Positions 1 through 10,035 are shown, counted from the first letter of the stretch. The stretch is 16,384 nt of DNA from UMGS75 sp964507405 (GCA_964507405.1 CAZDPJ010000029.1:1-16384); one strand, 5' to 3'. Numbers and translations are program-made. The notes: generated from the letters alone by a model not told the origin.

Positions 1-679
1 CTACGTTTAAAGTAGATAGTTCACTTATTCTACTCTTATCTTTGATTGTCATGTTTTCTAAACGAACAACCTCAGGATCTCCTATTGTTTGATCTAAGTA
101 TGTGAATTCTTCCATATTAAGCATTAAACCTGACCAGTAGTCATCAATTCCACCAAATGATAATGAAAAATTAGCTCCTTCAGGATTAACCTCATCATCA
201 ACTTTAGCGTAAAGTGTATAAACAAACGCAGAAACTTGTGATGTTTTAATAGGTTGAATTGTAGGAAGAAGTCCACATCCAAAGCGAACTTCTCCTGGAT
301 CAAGATTATTATATGTAGCAATATAATGTGTATTATATTGTGTATAAACATCTGACACATTTATACCTTCTCTTGGTATAAAATCTAATTTATGAGACAA
401 ACCATCTCTTTGAACAAATGAAATACATGCATCAGGTTCAAAAAATACTGCACCATTTATCGCATCTATTGTTTTATTTTCTATTTCATCAAAAACAAAA
501 GTTACAGTAACTTCAAACTCCTCACCTGGTGTTAATTGATTTTTAGAAACATCTAAGGTGATTATTGGAAGAGGATCAACTGCTGCATTAACGTTAACTC
601 CTATATTTAAAATTAGCCCAAATAATGATGTTAATATCATTACTGTTAACATTCCTATTATTATTCTTATTTTTTTCAT
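1..679 (-). CDS. Secreted protein with cohesin-like N-terminal domain (3' end outside window)
   Basis: I translated this by hand: 226 codons are open from the ATG at 679-677 to the window edge. Residues 1-33 form a clear signal peptide: MKKIRI, a long hydrophobic core, then NVNAA before VDP. Residues 34 to about 205 form a beta-rich domain opening with PIITLDVSKNQLTPGEEFEV and containing NGAVFFEP and YTLYAKV. This is the layout of cohesin or carbohydrate-binding-like beta sandwiches (opening strand, 'pGe.f.V', later export-type strands). The last visible residues, SRISELSTLNV, resemble the first strand of a cadherin-like beta-sandwich (PF12733 type), so more such domains probably follow. The start is well supported by AGGAGG eight bases upstream and by a 4-bp ATGA overlap with the preceding giant gene, which implies translational coupling. 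The cohesin call rests on fold-level resemblance only; the signal peptide and start are firm. Confidence 0.85.
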   Translation of the reverse strand, partial: MKKIRIIIGMLTVMILTSLFGLILNIGVNVNAAVDPLPIITLDVSKNQLTPGEEFEVTVTFVFDEIENKTIDAINGAVFFEPDACISFVQRDGLSHKLDFIPREGINVSDVYTQYNTHYIATYNNLDPGEVRFGCGLLPTIQPIKTSQVSAFVYTLYAKVDDEVNPEGANFSLSFGGIDDYWSGLMLNMEEFTYLDQTIGDPEVVRLENMTIKDKSRISELSTLNV

Positions 680-3600
680 AGTAGTTTCCTCCTATTTTTT
701 TCAATCTCCAATAATGACATTTCTTTTACTATAAATTGAATATTTCTTTTGAAACCAAGAGGATAATCATCATCCTCTTTATTTTCAACATACAATGTTT
801 CTTTATTAAAGTAAGAAACCATATTATTTTTGTCATAACTTGAATCAATTATATTTTCTTCTAAATTTTCATTAGGTACTTCATTTGTAGTTTCTACTAT
901 ATCTTTAATATCTATAAATTCTTTTTCTTCTAGATCATCTTCTAAAGTTAAAGACAAAGGTTCTACATAATTATTAGAATCAGAAGAAACCATTTCTTCT
1001 AATAATACAGAACTTTCTTCTTCTCTTACTTTATTAAAATAATCAGAAGCTAAACTTGTTCCTGTTATTATAGTTGATAAAAATGTCAAATCAAAGTTTG
1101 TAATACTTCCATTATTTCTAATTAGCATAGCTAATGTTAAATAATCTGGATTTTCACTTGAACTATTCATTTCGATACTTAATTTTGTCATATCTATATT
1201 ATCAACATTACCATTACCATTTAAATCTCCTAGTACTGATAAATATATAACATCTGTAGGTGCTACATATCCTTCTTCTGTTGATGTTTTATATGTATAG
1301 TCAGTATTTGTAAATAGTTTTACTGTCCATCCCGTACCTACATAACGTCTTTGAAGGCTATTTAATGTAGTCGGATCTGATTTATAAATATCTACTCCGT
1401 TATGATTTGTAACTACAACTCTTGTTAGGTCAACTTCTAATTGTTCTAAGAATGATTTAACTGATGTCTTTTGAATAATATTACCTAACACAACCATATT
1501 ATGATTAATTCCATTTTCATTTCCTTCAATATCTGAAGTTCCATGAACATATCCAAGTTCAAAATATGATTTTCTATATATTAATGTTCGAGATCCTCTT
1601 TTTACTTTATTTAATGCAATAAATGACATATTAGAATCTTCTTTTATCGCTACAATTTGTAACATTTCAATTGTGAATGTAAACATAATATCCTCTGGGA
1701 TATTATAATTTCCAAGTTCAGATGTAAACACAGCTTTTAAATTATATTCTCCTATTTCACTTGCCCCTGTAAATATAGTATTTGTATCTGCTAAATAGAA
1801 TTCTATACTTACTTCACTTGGTAAAATACCTTCATATGTTGGCATTAAAATAGTAGATGTATATCTCTTTAATTGATTATTAATTCTAATATCTAAATCA
1901 GCCTTAGTTATCTTATAATTTCCATTAACAAATGTAATATCATAATTTTCATTATATCCTGTTATGTTTATTACATAATCTCCAACATAAGATCTGTTAT
2001 TACATGTTACCGTCATTTCAATTTCAAGGTTATCATCACCATACAATGTTCCCTCTACTATTTCATATGTAAGATCTACTATATCAGTTAAATATGGTGA
2101 TTCCTTATCATGCGCTTTTAAAGATATTTTACTTCTTTCTATCTTATATAATGTCGTTATAGAACCTGTGTAATTTCCGTCTTCTATAGCTTTTATTAAT
2201 AGATTATAGCTTCCTACGTTAATCTTACTTTCATAATCTAAAGTATAATCATTACCTAGTGTTAATCTATTTGTTAAATACATAAGAGTAACATCATCAT
2301 TTGTTAATGTTATTTCATTTCCATTATATGTAACGCTTATACTCTCACTTATAAATGAATTAACTAACATTACCTTAGAAACTCTAAATTCTATCACTGT
2401 CTCACTAGTCATATTTTCTGTGTCAAATGAAACCTTAACATAATATATACCTGCATTAATCATTGAAGTTTCATTTTCACATGCTTCATCAGTAAAATAT
2501 GATGCACTTGATTCTACTGAAACTAAATTTCCATCAATACTGATACTATAACTTGGTGTAATTATACTTCCTGTGTAATAATATATTTCATTTTCAAATG
2601 AAATATTTATATCACTTGGGTCTATAACACTTTTTACAATAATATACTCTTTTGATATACTTCCTTGATAATTACCCTTACCACTAATTACTACACTCGC
2701 TTTAACAAGCTCAGTTGATACTTTATCATAGTTATAATAATTAACGTCATAATTGTTAGAATCAATATCTATTTCGCTTCCTGTTTCACGTAATGAAACA
2801 ACTGGCTTTACACCACTTACGCTATATGAATATGAATCTTCAAATTCTCCATGAATATAATATCTATCATCTTGACTTATATTTAGTGGAATAATCTTAA
2901 ATTTAAGAATTACTGATCCTTCATAACTTCCTATAAAGAGAATTTCAACAGAAGAATTTTCTACTACGTTTCCTGATTCATCATAACTTACGTTAATATT
3001 GTTATAATAATGAAGATTATAATCTACATTTTCTTCTAATGTTAAAATCTCATCACCATTCTTAAATACAAAACTATTTGGTTTAATTCCATCAGGTCCT
3101 TGATAAACATATGTATTTTTATTTAAAGTAGCTGAAATACTACTTACCTTTATTATCTTAAACTCCAATGTTTTTTCACCCGTATAATTATTAGTTCCTG
3201 AAATTGTTAGACTGTGATCTCCTACTTCTACTGCGTCTGAAGATATTAAATAATCCCTATCAAATACCAACAAAATTTCGTTATATCTAATCACAACATT
3301 AGGTATAATTACACTTCCTGTATATGTTTGTGGTATGATATTTTCAATATCTATATCGCTATCATTAATATCTTTCGCTACTATTTCATAAGTTAATACC
3401 TTTTCATAACCTAAAATATTATTTAGTCCATTAATTGTGATAGTTTTAACTCCTACATTTATTAAATCATCTTCATATGTAACACTATAATCTACATCTA
3501 TTAATGCTAAAACATCATTTATTGATACAGTAACTACTGGTTTAATACTTGATCCTATATATGTATAATTATTTTGTTCTATAAATGCTTCTACATCTAT

Positions 3601-6600
3601 TAAAATATCTCCATCAATACTTGGATCATATGCTGAAACAATATTAAATGTTAATTCCTTGCTTCCACTATAATTTCCACCTATAGTTGCTTTTACTGTA
3701 ACTGTAGATATTCCTACATTAATATTATTTCTATATTCTAAGCTATAATCACGAGGTTTTTCTAAAACATTCTCTCCTAATTTAATTACTAAATCAGTTA
3801 ATTCTATTTCAGATGCCGTATATCTATAATTTTCTGTATATGTATATGTTATCCAACTTGATGATAGTTCAAGTGCGATTATTTCATATTCTACACTTAA
3901 ATCTTCTATACCTTCTAAGTTTCCTATACCTTCTAATGTAATTGTCTTAACTCCTACATTTAAAGTGTCATCTGGATAGTTTAATGTATAATTATTTAAT
4001 TCTTCTAATAATACTCCATCTATAGTTAACTTGACACTAGGCTTTTGTGATAAGCCATTATATACGAATCTTTGAGTATCTACTGTTAACTCATATCTTG
4101 CAGATAAATTTATACCTATAGAGAACAGTTCAAACTCTTTCTCGCCTGTAAAATTACCATGTCCTTTAAATAAAGCCTTGGCAGTTCCTACATTAATATT
4201 TGAAGAATCTAAATATTCATATGTAAAATCTTTGTCTAATTCTAATTGTTTATTATTGTATTTAACTAAAACTTGTGGATCATAAGATGTTCCTTTAAAT
4301 AACACATCGCTTAATTCTTCTATTGTAATATTTTCAATATTCGCAGGCACAATCTTATAATTAACATTTAAAGTTCCTTCAAAATTAATACTATTTTCAT
4401 TGGCAGTAACTATAATGTATTTATCACCTACATCATAAGTAAATCCATCTGGCTTTCTTTGAGTATATTCCCTACTTGGAATAGTATTACTATCAAATCT
4501 TATACTGAAACTTGGATCATTTAAGTTTCCTGTATAAATATATTCTTGGTTTTCAGGTTCACGTTCTCCAAACACAACTGAAACATTTTCATCACTTAAA
4601 TTTATCTTGTTTATAACAAATGTGCTTTCTTTACTTCCTGTAAAGTTCACCTCATCCTTAAGTGAAACTATTACACTAGCTATTCCTGCATTTAAATTAT
4701 TATTATAAATAATATTTATATCATCTTCAGTTATTTCAAAAAGACCACATGAAATATTTGAAATACTAGGTTTTCTATCATATCCATTATATTTAGTCAC
4801 ATCATATTCAAGACTAAATGATAAAAGTGATGTGATATCTAACTTAGATATATTGAAATGTACTTCTAATCGACCTAAATAATTTCCAATTCCTAATACC
4901 GTTATTGTAGCTTGTCCGGCATTAATATTATTAGTATATTCTAATCTATAATCAGTATTTAAAGTTAAAGGTTCTAGATTATAATATAATACCAAATTAG
5001 GGTTATGTTCTAAACCATTATAAGTATAAGTTCCATCAGGTATATCATCATATGTAAATTTACTAGTATCAATTGAAAGACCTTTAATCTTAAATACATA
5101 TCCCTCTATTTGTCCTGTTAGGGATTTATCACTTAACGCTCTTAGAAGTATATAGGCTTCTCCTACATTTTGATTATTTGAATATATTACTTCATAATTA
5201 ACTGTTGAAACTAAATTATCATTAAAATATAATCTAACTTCCGGCGTTATATTAGAGCCTGTATATGTAGTTTCATATGTATTTGTTTCATATTCTATAG
5301 AGTTATCTACTATTACTACTTTAGTATTTTCATCAGTCATTTCGACGCTTATTATATTAAATGAAACTGTTCTTTCATCTTTATAATTGTTCTTACCTTT
5401 AAATACTACATTATAACTACCTTTTTCTTTATATTCTCCATTTATAATTTCATAATCTTCAGCTGTAAGATTAATACTATTATATAAAGCTTGAACTACA
5501 TCATATGTTATTTCTATATTAGTTCCTTTATATGTTATATCAGATACACTAAATGTAATATCACTATCTTTTAATGACTTTTGTGTTATGTTAAACTTAA
5601 CTGTCTTTTCAAAACTATAATTACCTTTTCCGCTAATTTTAACAAATGCTACATTTTCTGAAACATTTATATTTGTTGTATTATCTCCATATAAAACCTC
5701 ATAATCACTACTTAATAAAGACATACTAGATAAAGTAACACTATCAATAGTAGGTTTTATAATACTTCCTGTATATACATAACTATCACTTGAAAGACTA
5801 ACTAAAACATCTTCACTATTTACAGTTAATATAGTTATTTCAAAATATTTTGTTAATAATTCTGATCGATTATATTCACTACTATCGTTAATATAAAGTT
5901 CAACTTTATATCTACCAACATTTAATACATTTTCAATAACTCTATCAGTTGAATCCTTAAATGTTATTACAATATCATAATCATTAAGTTCTTCTCCATA
6001 TAATGTTGCGTTTATAACTATATTAGAACTTGTAATACTTATATTATCAAATACTTTTGTTAGTGATTCTATATTATCACTTTCTACTATAGCTTTAACT
6101 TTATCATCAAGTTCTAATGTTAATGTATATGTACTAACATTTCCATTTTGTGATGTGACTTTAATTTCTATTATATTTTCACCAATACTTAATGTATATG
6201 TATTAGTAAGTCTTTCTACACCATCTATTAAAACAGTCTGTAATTCACTTGACTTTGTAGTTTCTAATGAAACATTATTACGATATGTATATCTAACATT
6301 AGATATAGTTGCCGTAAATAAGCCATTTTCTCCTTCAAATAGCACTTCTGTTTTAATATTATTAATCGTAATATAGACTATTTCTAATTGAGAGTTACTA
6401 TCTCCTTCATCTCTTGTAAGAGATAAAGTATAACTTTTTTGAGTAAATGAATCATTCACACTTAATATTACATTTAAATAAGCGGTAAAATTTTCTAAGA
6501 AATCTAAATTATAATAATTATTATAATCTTGGTCATTTACCTTTATCGTAATTCCACTTGATACAATAATATAAATATCAATATTTGAATAGATATATGA

Positions 6601-9600
6601 AATTGTTGGGATTGTGATAATTCCATTTTGATCAGTAATATCTGTGATATTTGAAATTACAATATTGGTATTATGTTTTACAATTTTAATTCCTTGAATA
6701 ACAGGATTAATACCCTCTCCAATTAAAACACCTGAATTTATAAACTCAATATCAGAAATATTTTGATACTTAAAACAAATATATGATATTTCTTCATCTA
6801 TCGTAACGTCATAATTACCTACTGTAATATTATCTTTTAATCTAAAATATACTCTACCTAAACATATTTCTAGGGAATTGATATTATTTCCAATTATTTC
6901 TATTGAACCTTCACGTCCAAATATTAAACTAAATCCTTCTTTTACTTCATATTTATCCTTAACAAGTTCAAATTTATCACTATAGTTTAAATATAATATT
7001 ACTCCACTTACATCGTATGTAGAGTTGTTAACATAAATATCAAAACCAATTAAACCTTCATAATATTTATCATAATTTTTACTAGAATCATTAAGCTTAA
7101 TTTCAAGTTCTATTTGTTCTGTTTGTTCAAGGGATTGTCTTGGGATATATATTTTATATTGAGATATAGTTCCATCTTCAGCTTTTACATATATCGTTGT
7201 TTCATTACTATCACCTAATTTTAGTTCTACTGTTCTTTCATAACCTGAAAAATAATAACGCTTATTATCTAAACTAAATGTTGATGTTTCCTTAACAATA
7301 ACTTTTAAAACAACACTTGTCTTAGATGAAGTCATACTTTCAAATGTATAAGTATCAGTAATATCTATTATTTCTCCATTATCTAATTGAATCTTAAGTG
7401 AAGTATCGTTATCTAGTGGTTCACTAGATACTTCTAAATTAAGTGAAATAGAATCAGATGGTAAATCTGTATAATATCCATCTTTAGGTATAACATACGC
7501 TAATTCATTTTTGGCAAATTCAAGTTCATCGTCTTTAAGAAGTCCAATAACTACACTTCCATTAACTGATTCATTTTGAAGTAATATTGTACCTAAAAAT
7601 ACCTCTTCATCATCCATATAATCATTGTCTGATTTAAATCTACCTATTATATCATTTGAAAAAAAGTTTATACTAAGTCCACCAAGATTAAACTTATTTG
7701 GAGTAAAGCTTAGGATACTAATTCCATCTGGAAGATATATACAGTATGAAAATCCATATACTTTTATTCTATTCGGATTATGTAAATAAATTTTTAACTT
7801 AAATTGTTTTGTAGTAATATTTGTATTTTCAGCTTCAAAATAGAAATATAAACTATTAGGATCATTTTCAAATTCAATAGTTATTGAATTATAACTAAAT
7901 GCTGCGATATCATAAACAAGTTCTTCTATATCTACAAGAACACTAGGTTCTATTCCAACAGCTTCAAGTTCTACTTCTCCTAAATAAATATATGAATTTG
8001 AAATACCTAGTGATTTACCAAAGTCGATTTGATTTAAGTCAAAAGAAGTTTCAAAAACATTACTTGAAATAAATGATTTTATAGTTCCTTTTTCATCAAA
8101 ATTAAATCTTATAATTCCTTTTTTTATTAATAAATTATTGGGATTTTGAATATAAATCTTAAATTTATTAGCAGTTGATTTTTCAAAAATAATCTTATTA
8201 GATAAAATATCTAAGTCTCCTTCTATCTTTTCCCATTTTGCAGTAAATGTGATATCTTCTCTAATAGTATATGGAAAAATTATAATATTATCATTTTCAT
8301 CATACCATCCTAAAAATCTATAATTAGATCTAGTAGGAATAAACTCTTCATCTATAACAGTTCCGTCTATTGCGGTAATTTCAGATCTATCAAATGTTCC
8401 ACCATTTAATTCAAGCGTAATTGTATATTCTACAACACTTGAACTATCTAATTCCCATTTTGCATATAAAATAATATTACTTGTGATAGTTTCTCCTGGT
8501 GTAGCTTTAGTATTATAACTACTATCTTTATACCATCCCATAAAGTTATATCCATCATATGTTAATTCTGGAAGTTGTGAAGGTAGTTTTGTCACTCCTG
8601 TAAGACTTGCAGGGGCACTTCCATAGCTATTAATATATGTTACTTTATATGTACTTGATTCTACACTATTAGTAAGTTCTACTTCTTCTGATATTTCAAA
8701 ATCAAGTGCTTTTCCTGTATTATCTTTTAAAGATGAATAATCATAACCTGAAAGACCAATTACTTTATCTAATGGTCTTATACATACATTTCCTGTAAAT
8801 ACAGGAGATAATTCACTTTTAACTTTAACTTTTAATAACGCAATTTCTCTTGTTCCTGAAACTGTAAAATATGTTCCACTTACTTCTTGTGAAATATAAA
8901 GATATCCATATTCACTATTATAATTTACAGAAAAATTACTATCATTTAACAAGTTTTCTTTTAATTCTATTTCTTGATAAGGATTATCACTATCTAATTC
9001 TTCTATTGAACAATAAATTTCACCATCATCTGGATCATTTATTTTTGTTCCTAAATATATCATGGATGTTGAAATATTTAAATTATTTCCCTTAATTTTA
9101 AATAATAAATAATAATATCCATCTGATTGTAAACCTGTGTTTTCTATAATCAACATTGGCTTATTTGACTCTTCAGTAGTCTTTTTTTCCCATTTTGCAT
9201 ATAATGTGGTATCACTTGTGATAGTTTCTCCTGGTGTAGCTTTAGTATTATAACTACTATCTTTATACNNNNNNNNNNNNNNNNNNNNNNNNNNNNNNNN
9301 NNNNNNNNNNNNNNNNNNNNNNNNNNNNNNNNNNNNNNNNNNNNNNNNNNNNNNNNNNNNNNNNNNNNTTGTGAAGGTAGTTTTGTCACTCCTGTAAGAC
9401 TTGCAGGGGCACTTCCATAGCTAGTAATATATGTTACTTTATATGTACTTGATTCAATAGGTGAATCTATACCTAATATTGTTAGATTTTCAGTAACTAT
9501 CTTAAATTTATTTGAAACATTCTTATTGAAATAAAACGATGAATTCTTATCAACTGTTAATGTTGTACTGTCAATAGTACTACCATCAAATTCAGAAAGT

Positions 9601-10013
9601 GAAAAACTTAATGTACATAATTTAACACTTTCACCAGTTGTGCTTATAACAACATTATCATCTTTATTTTCAGTCTTTGAAATTTCAATAGAAATATCTG
9701 CAAGATTTTTTTTAGCAGTAGCTTTAAGCTTTAAATCTTCAATATTTGAAATTAAACTTACAGATAGATTATCAATATAATCAATTTCATATATATCATC
9801 TTCATAATTTTCTTTTGGTATTATATTAATCTCAAAACCATTCGTCTCAATAACTCCAGTTACATAAATACCAACTTTTAAACTTGTTGAATCTGACTCA
9901 TTTACAAGTTCTAAACTAGGCTCTTCAATAGCGCTGATATCCTTCATTGATATAAATGAGAGTAAAAAAGTTAATATACTCATTATTATCAAACTAAATT
10001 TGAATTTTTTCAT
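676..10013 (-). CDS. Giant secreted repeat protein with dockerin, about 3,092 aa (interrupted by assembly gap)
   Basis: This is one gene. The two apparent ORFs (10013-9369, and 9156-676 with ATG at 9156) join in frame if the 100 N stand for 41 nt, the length predicted by the near-identical repeat at 8454-8663. Start: ATG at 10013, eight bases after GGAAGGGAG. Residues 1-28 are a signal peptide (MKKFKF, hydrophobic core, DISA). Approximate order in reconstructed numbering: cohesin-like module (30-180); InlB B-repeat across the gap (185-256); cohesin-like (269-425); InlB B-repeats (431-501 and 507-575); cohesin-like modules (580-692, 699-842, 942-1080); cadherin-like sandwiches (842-942, 1080-1186, 1187-1286); MBG-like (1287-1382); about 15 YTG-type repeats (1385-2611); MBG domain (2611-2689); beta domain; X-like module (2766-2907); dockerin (2909-2965); acidic tail (2974-3092). 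No enzyme domain, LPXTG or C-terminal membrane segment is visible. It is probably an extracellular adhesin or scaffold. The single-gene call is strong; the cohesin-like labels are tentative. Confidence 0.9.
679..1035 (-). other. Acidic C-terminal tail after the dockerin
   Basis: These roughly 119 residues follow the dockerin and end the giant protein. They are rich in Glu and Asp (REEESS, EDDLEEKEF, NENLEEN, NKEDDDYP), then turn basic at the very end (EIEKNRRKLL). The segment looks unlike the repeats before it. It has no hydrophobic anchor or sortase signal. A dockerin usually ends a protein, so a long tail after it is uncommon. Its role is unknown to me. Confidence 0.7.
688..693 (-). promoter_or_regulatory. 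Shine-Dalgarno of the cohesin-like gene, inside the upstream coding sequence
   Basis: The minus strand reads AGGAGG followed by eight bases and then ATG at 679-677. The site encodes the Arg-Arg of the NRRKLL end of the giant protein. The stop TGA (678-676) overlaps the ATG as ATGA. Reinitiation or coupled translation is therefore likely. Confidence 0.85.
1063..1230 (-). other. Dockerin-like domain, second calcium loop degenerate
   Basis: The first EF-hand-type loop (1227-1192) reads DLNGNGNVDNID, matching the dockerin pattern DxNxNGxVxxxD, followed by a helix (MTKLSIEM). The second half (about 1130-1070) reads RNNGSITNFDLTFLSTII. It keeps the Gly, Ile and final Asp but lacks acidic residues at loop positions 1, 3 and 5. 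Dockerins bind cohesins through these duplicated calcium-bound helices. Only one loop here looks competent to bind calcium. Confidence 0.85.
1235..1660 (-). other. X-like module preceding the dockerin
   Basis: This module immediately precedes the dockerin. It contains SFLEQLEVDLTRVVVTNHNG, then VGTGWTVKL and a final strand VIYLSVLGD running into the first calcium loop. The upstream giant protein has a matching module at 10290-10610 (IADFLKIFKNDVSRLKVTK, VVTTGMTFEL, FTVVITGD), and both begin with a SF.L.K.VKR strand. Modules of this layout commonly sit before dockerins in Firmicutes surface proteins, so the pair probably forms one X-dockerin unit. Confidence 0.65.
1890..2125 (-). other. MBG-type domain in the giant protein
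   Basis: It begins LKAHDKESPYLTDIVDLTYE and contains GTLYGDD, SYVGDYVINITG and NYDITFVNGNYKITKA. This is the MBG layout (Ala-x-Asp-Lys start, 'l.G', 'vG.Y.I', 'NY.i.f.nG.y.I'). It follows the long YTG array and is followed by one more beta domain before the X-like module. Confidence 0.75.
2125..5800 (-). repeat. Array of about 15 YTG-type beta repeats, period about 245 bp
   Basis: About fifteen units of roughly 80 residues each follow the pattern Y.YTGS.I.P.v.i..n...l...dY.v.Y.NN.NVG...i.i.G.GNY.G...l.F.I. Clear examples are TYTGSVIIPNVVIRYNE, NYTYIGSSIKPVVTVSIND and the motif NINVG followed by GKGNY or GTNNYTGEKTLEFKI. Units are diverged from each other at both protein and DNA level, so this is an old array rather than a recent tandem expansion. 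The family is common in Firmicutes surface proteins and is usually structural or adhesive. Two units (around residues 2140-2340 of the product) carry insertions such as DESGNVVENSS. Confidence 0.85.
5810..6395 (-). other. Cadherin-like sandwich followed by MBG-like domain
   Basis: About 6395-6100 encodes a cadherin-like sandwich ending GENIIEIKVTSQNGNVSTYT, the strand pattern typical of PF12733-like domains (N.I.I.V.A.nG....Y.l.l). About 6095-5810 encodes a domain with ATLYGEELNDYDIVITF and VLNVGRYKVELYI, an MBG-like layout leading into the YTG array. Both assignments are by motif recognition only. Confidence 0.6.
6400..7430 (-). other. Two cadherin-like sandwiches flanking a cohesin-like module
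   Basis: The segment at 7430-7130 ends LGDSNETTIYVKAEDGTISQ and Y-K-I-Y-I-P, and the one at 6715-6400 ends QKSYTLSLTR; both match cadherin-like beta-sandwich endings. Between them (7130-6715) lies a module with GVILYLNYSDKFELVKDKYE, then ICLGRVYFRLKDNITVGNYD. The spacing of a hydrophobic early strand, a mid strand on 'v...L.Y...fel' and a late strand 'lg.v.F.lk' is like cohesin or hyaluronidase-type sandwiches. Confidence 0.5.
7430..8220 (-). other. Two cohesin-like modules
   Basis: About 8215-7880 holds KFKIYIQNPNNLLIKKGIIR, then SYIYLGEVELEAVG. About 7860-7430 holds KQFKLKIYLHNPNRIKVYGF, then EVFLGTILLQNESVNGSVVI. The shared (K)FK(I/L)IY(I/L).NPN motif shows the two are paralogous. The late strand 'LG.v.l....' is what one expects in cohesin-like sandwiches. 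The domain name is tentative, but the duplication is visible. Confidence 0.5.
8232..8437 (-). repeat. InlB B-repeat, third copy (diverged)
   Basis: The translation reads TITLELNGGTFDRSEITAID, then EEFIPTRSNYRFLGWYDEN and DITFTAKWEK. This matches the InlB B-repeat or Listeria-Bacteroides repeat layout: NGG start, 'p.r..y.F.GWy' and 'T.yAkWe' end. It directly follows the second copy and differs from it clearly in sequence. Confidence 0.9.
8454..8663 (-). repeat. InlB B-repeat, second copy (complete, near-identical to the gapped copy)
   Basis: The protein reads YKVTYINSYGSAPASLTGVT, KLPSQLPELTYDGYNFMGWY, KDSSYNTKATPGETITS and then LYAKWE. This is an InlB B-repeat (Flg_new type) with the GWY and AKWE signatures. 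At DNA level it is almost identical to the copy around the N gap: 55 of 55 bases on one side and 86 of 87 on the other. The offset between the copies is exactly 735 bp once the gap is set to 41 nt. Confidence 0.92.
8680..9156 (-). other. Cohesin-like module between the two near-identical InlB repeats
   Basis: This stretch begins LIIENTGLQSDGYYYLLFKI and contains REIALLKVKVKSELSPVFTG and NVCIRPLDKVIG. It sits where the first module (9465-9925, SLELVNESDSTSLKVGIYV, then VKLCTLSFSLSEF) sits relative to its own InlB repeat, so module plus repeat form a duplicated pair. The two modules have diverged strongly while the repeats have not. The ATG at 9156 is internal: the frame stays open upstream to the gap through AKWEKKTTEESNKP. 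Confidence 0.5.
9189..9457 (-). repeat. InlB B-repeat, first copy (interrupted by the N gap)
   Basis: Upstream of the gap the frame reads YKVTYITSYGSAPASLTGVT then KLPSQ; downstream it reads YKDSSYNTKATPGETITSDT then TLYAKWEKK. These are the two halves of the same InlB B-repeat seen intact at 8454-8663. The missing middle should encode LPELTYDGYNFMGW by analogy, which is 41 nt plus the G at 9268. Confidence 0.9.
9269..9368. other. Assembly gap (100 N placeholder)
   Basis: Exactly 100 N, a conventional length for a gap of unknown size. It lies in the middle of a repeat whose flanks recur 735 bp away, the classical cause of a short-read assembly break. The real size is most simply 41 nt; 41 plus a multiple of 735 is possible if tandem copies were collapsed. 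At 100 N the reading frame downstream is artificially shifted. Confidence 0.97.
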
Positions 10014-10021
10014 AGGCATTA

Positions 10022-10030
10022 CTCCCTTCC
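10022..10030 (-). promoter_or_regulatory. Shine-Dalgarno deciding the start of the giant gene
   Basis: GGAAGGGAG on the minus strand is followed by eight bases and ATG at 10013-10011. A second ATG at 10019-10017 (giving two extra residues, Met-Pro) would be only two bases from the site. The more upstream ATT-type start at 10058 would lie inside the hairpin. The 10013 start also gives a clean MKKFKF signal peptide. Confidence 0.8.
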
Positions 10031-10035
10031 TATTA

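Noticed and set aside
124..360. 78-residue minus-strand frame rich in Ile, His and Leu
   Set aside because: It overlaps the better-supported secreted protein in another frame. Its hydrophobicity comes from the AT-rich alternative frame, and it has no suitable ribosome site.
2125..5800. CRISPR array or tandem DNA satellite
   Set aside because: The periodicity is at protein level, about 245 bp, with strongly diverged DNA. There are no short identical repeats with unique spacers.
9154..9156. ATG as start of a separate 2,826-residue protein
   Set aside because: There is no good Shine-Dalgarno or signal peptide, and the same frame continues upstream through the end of an InlB B-repeat to the gap.
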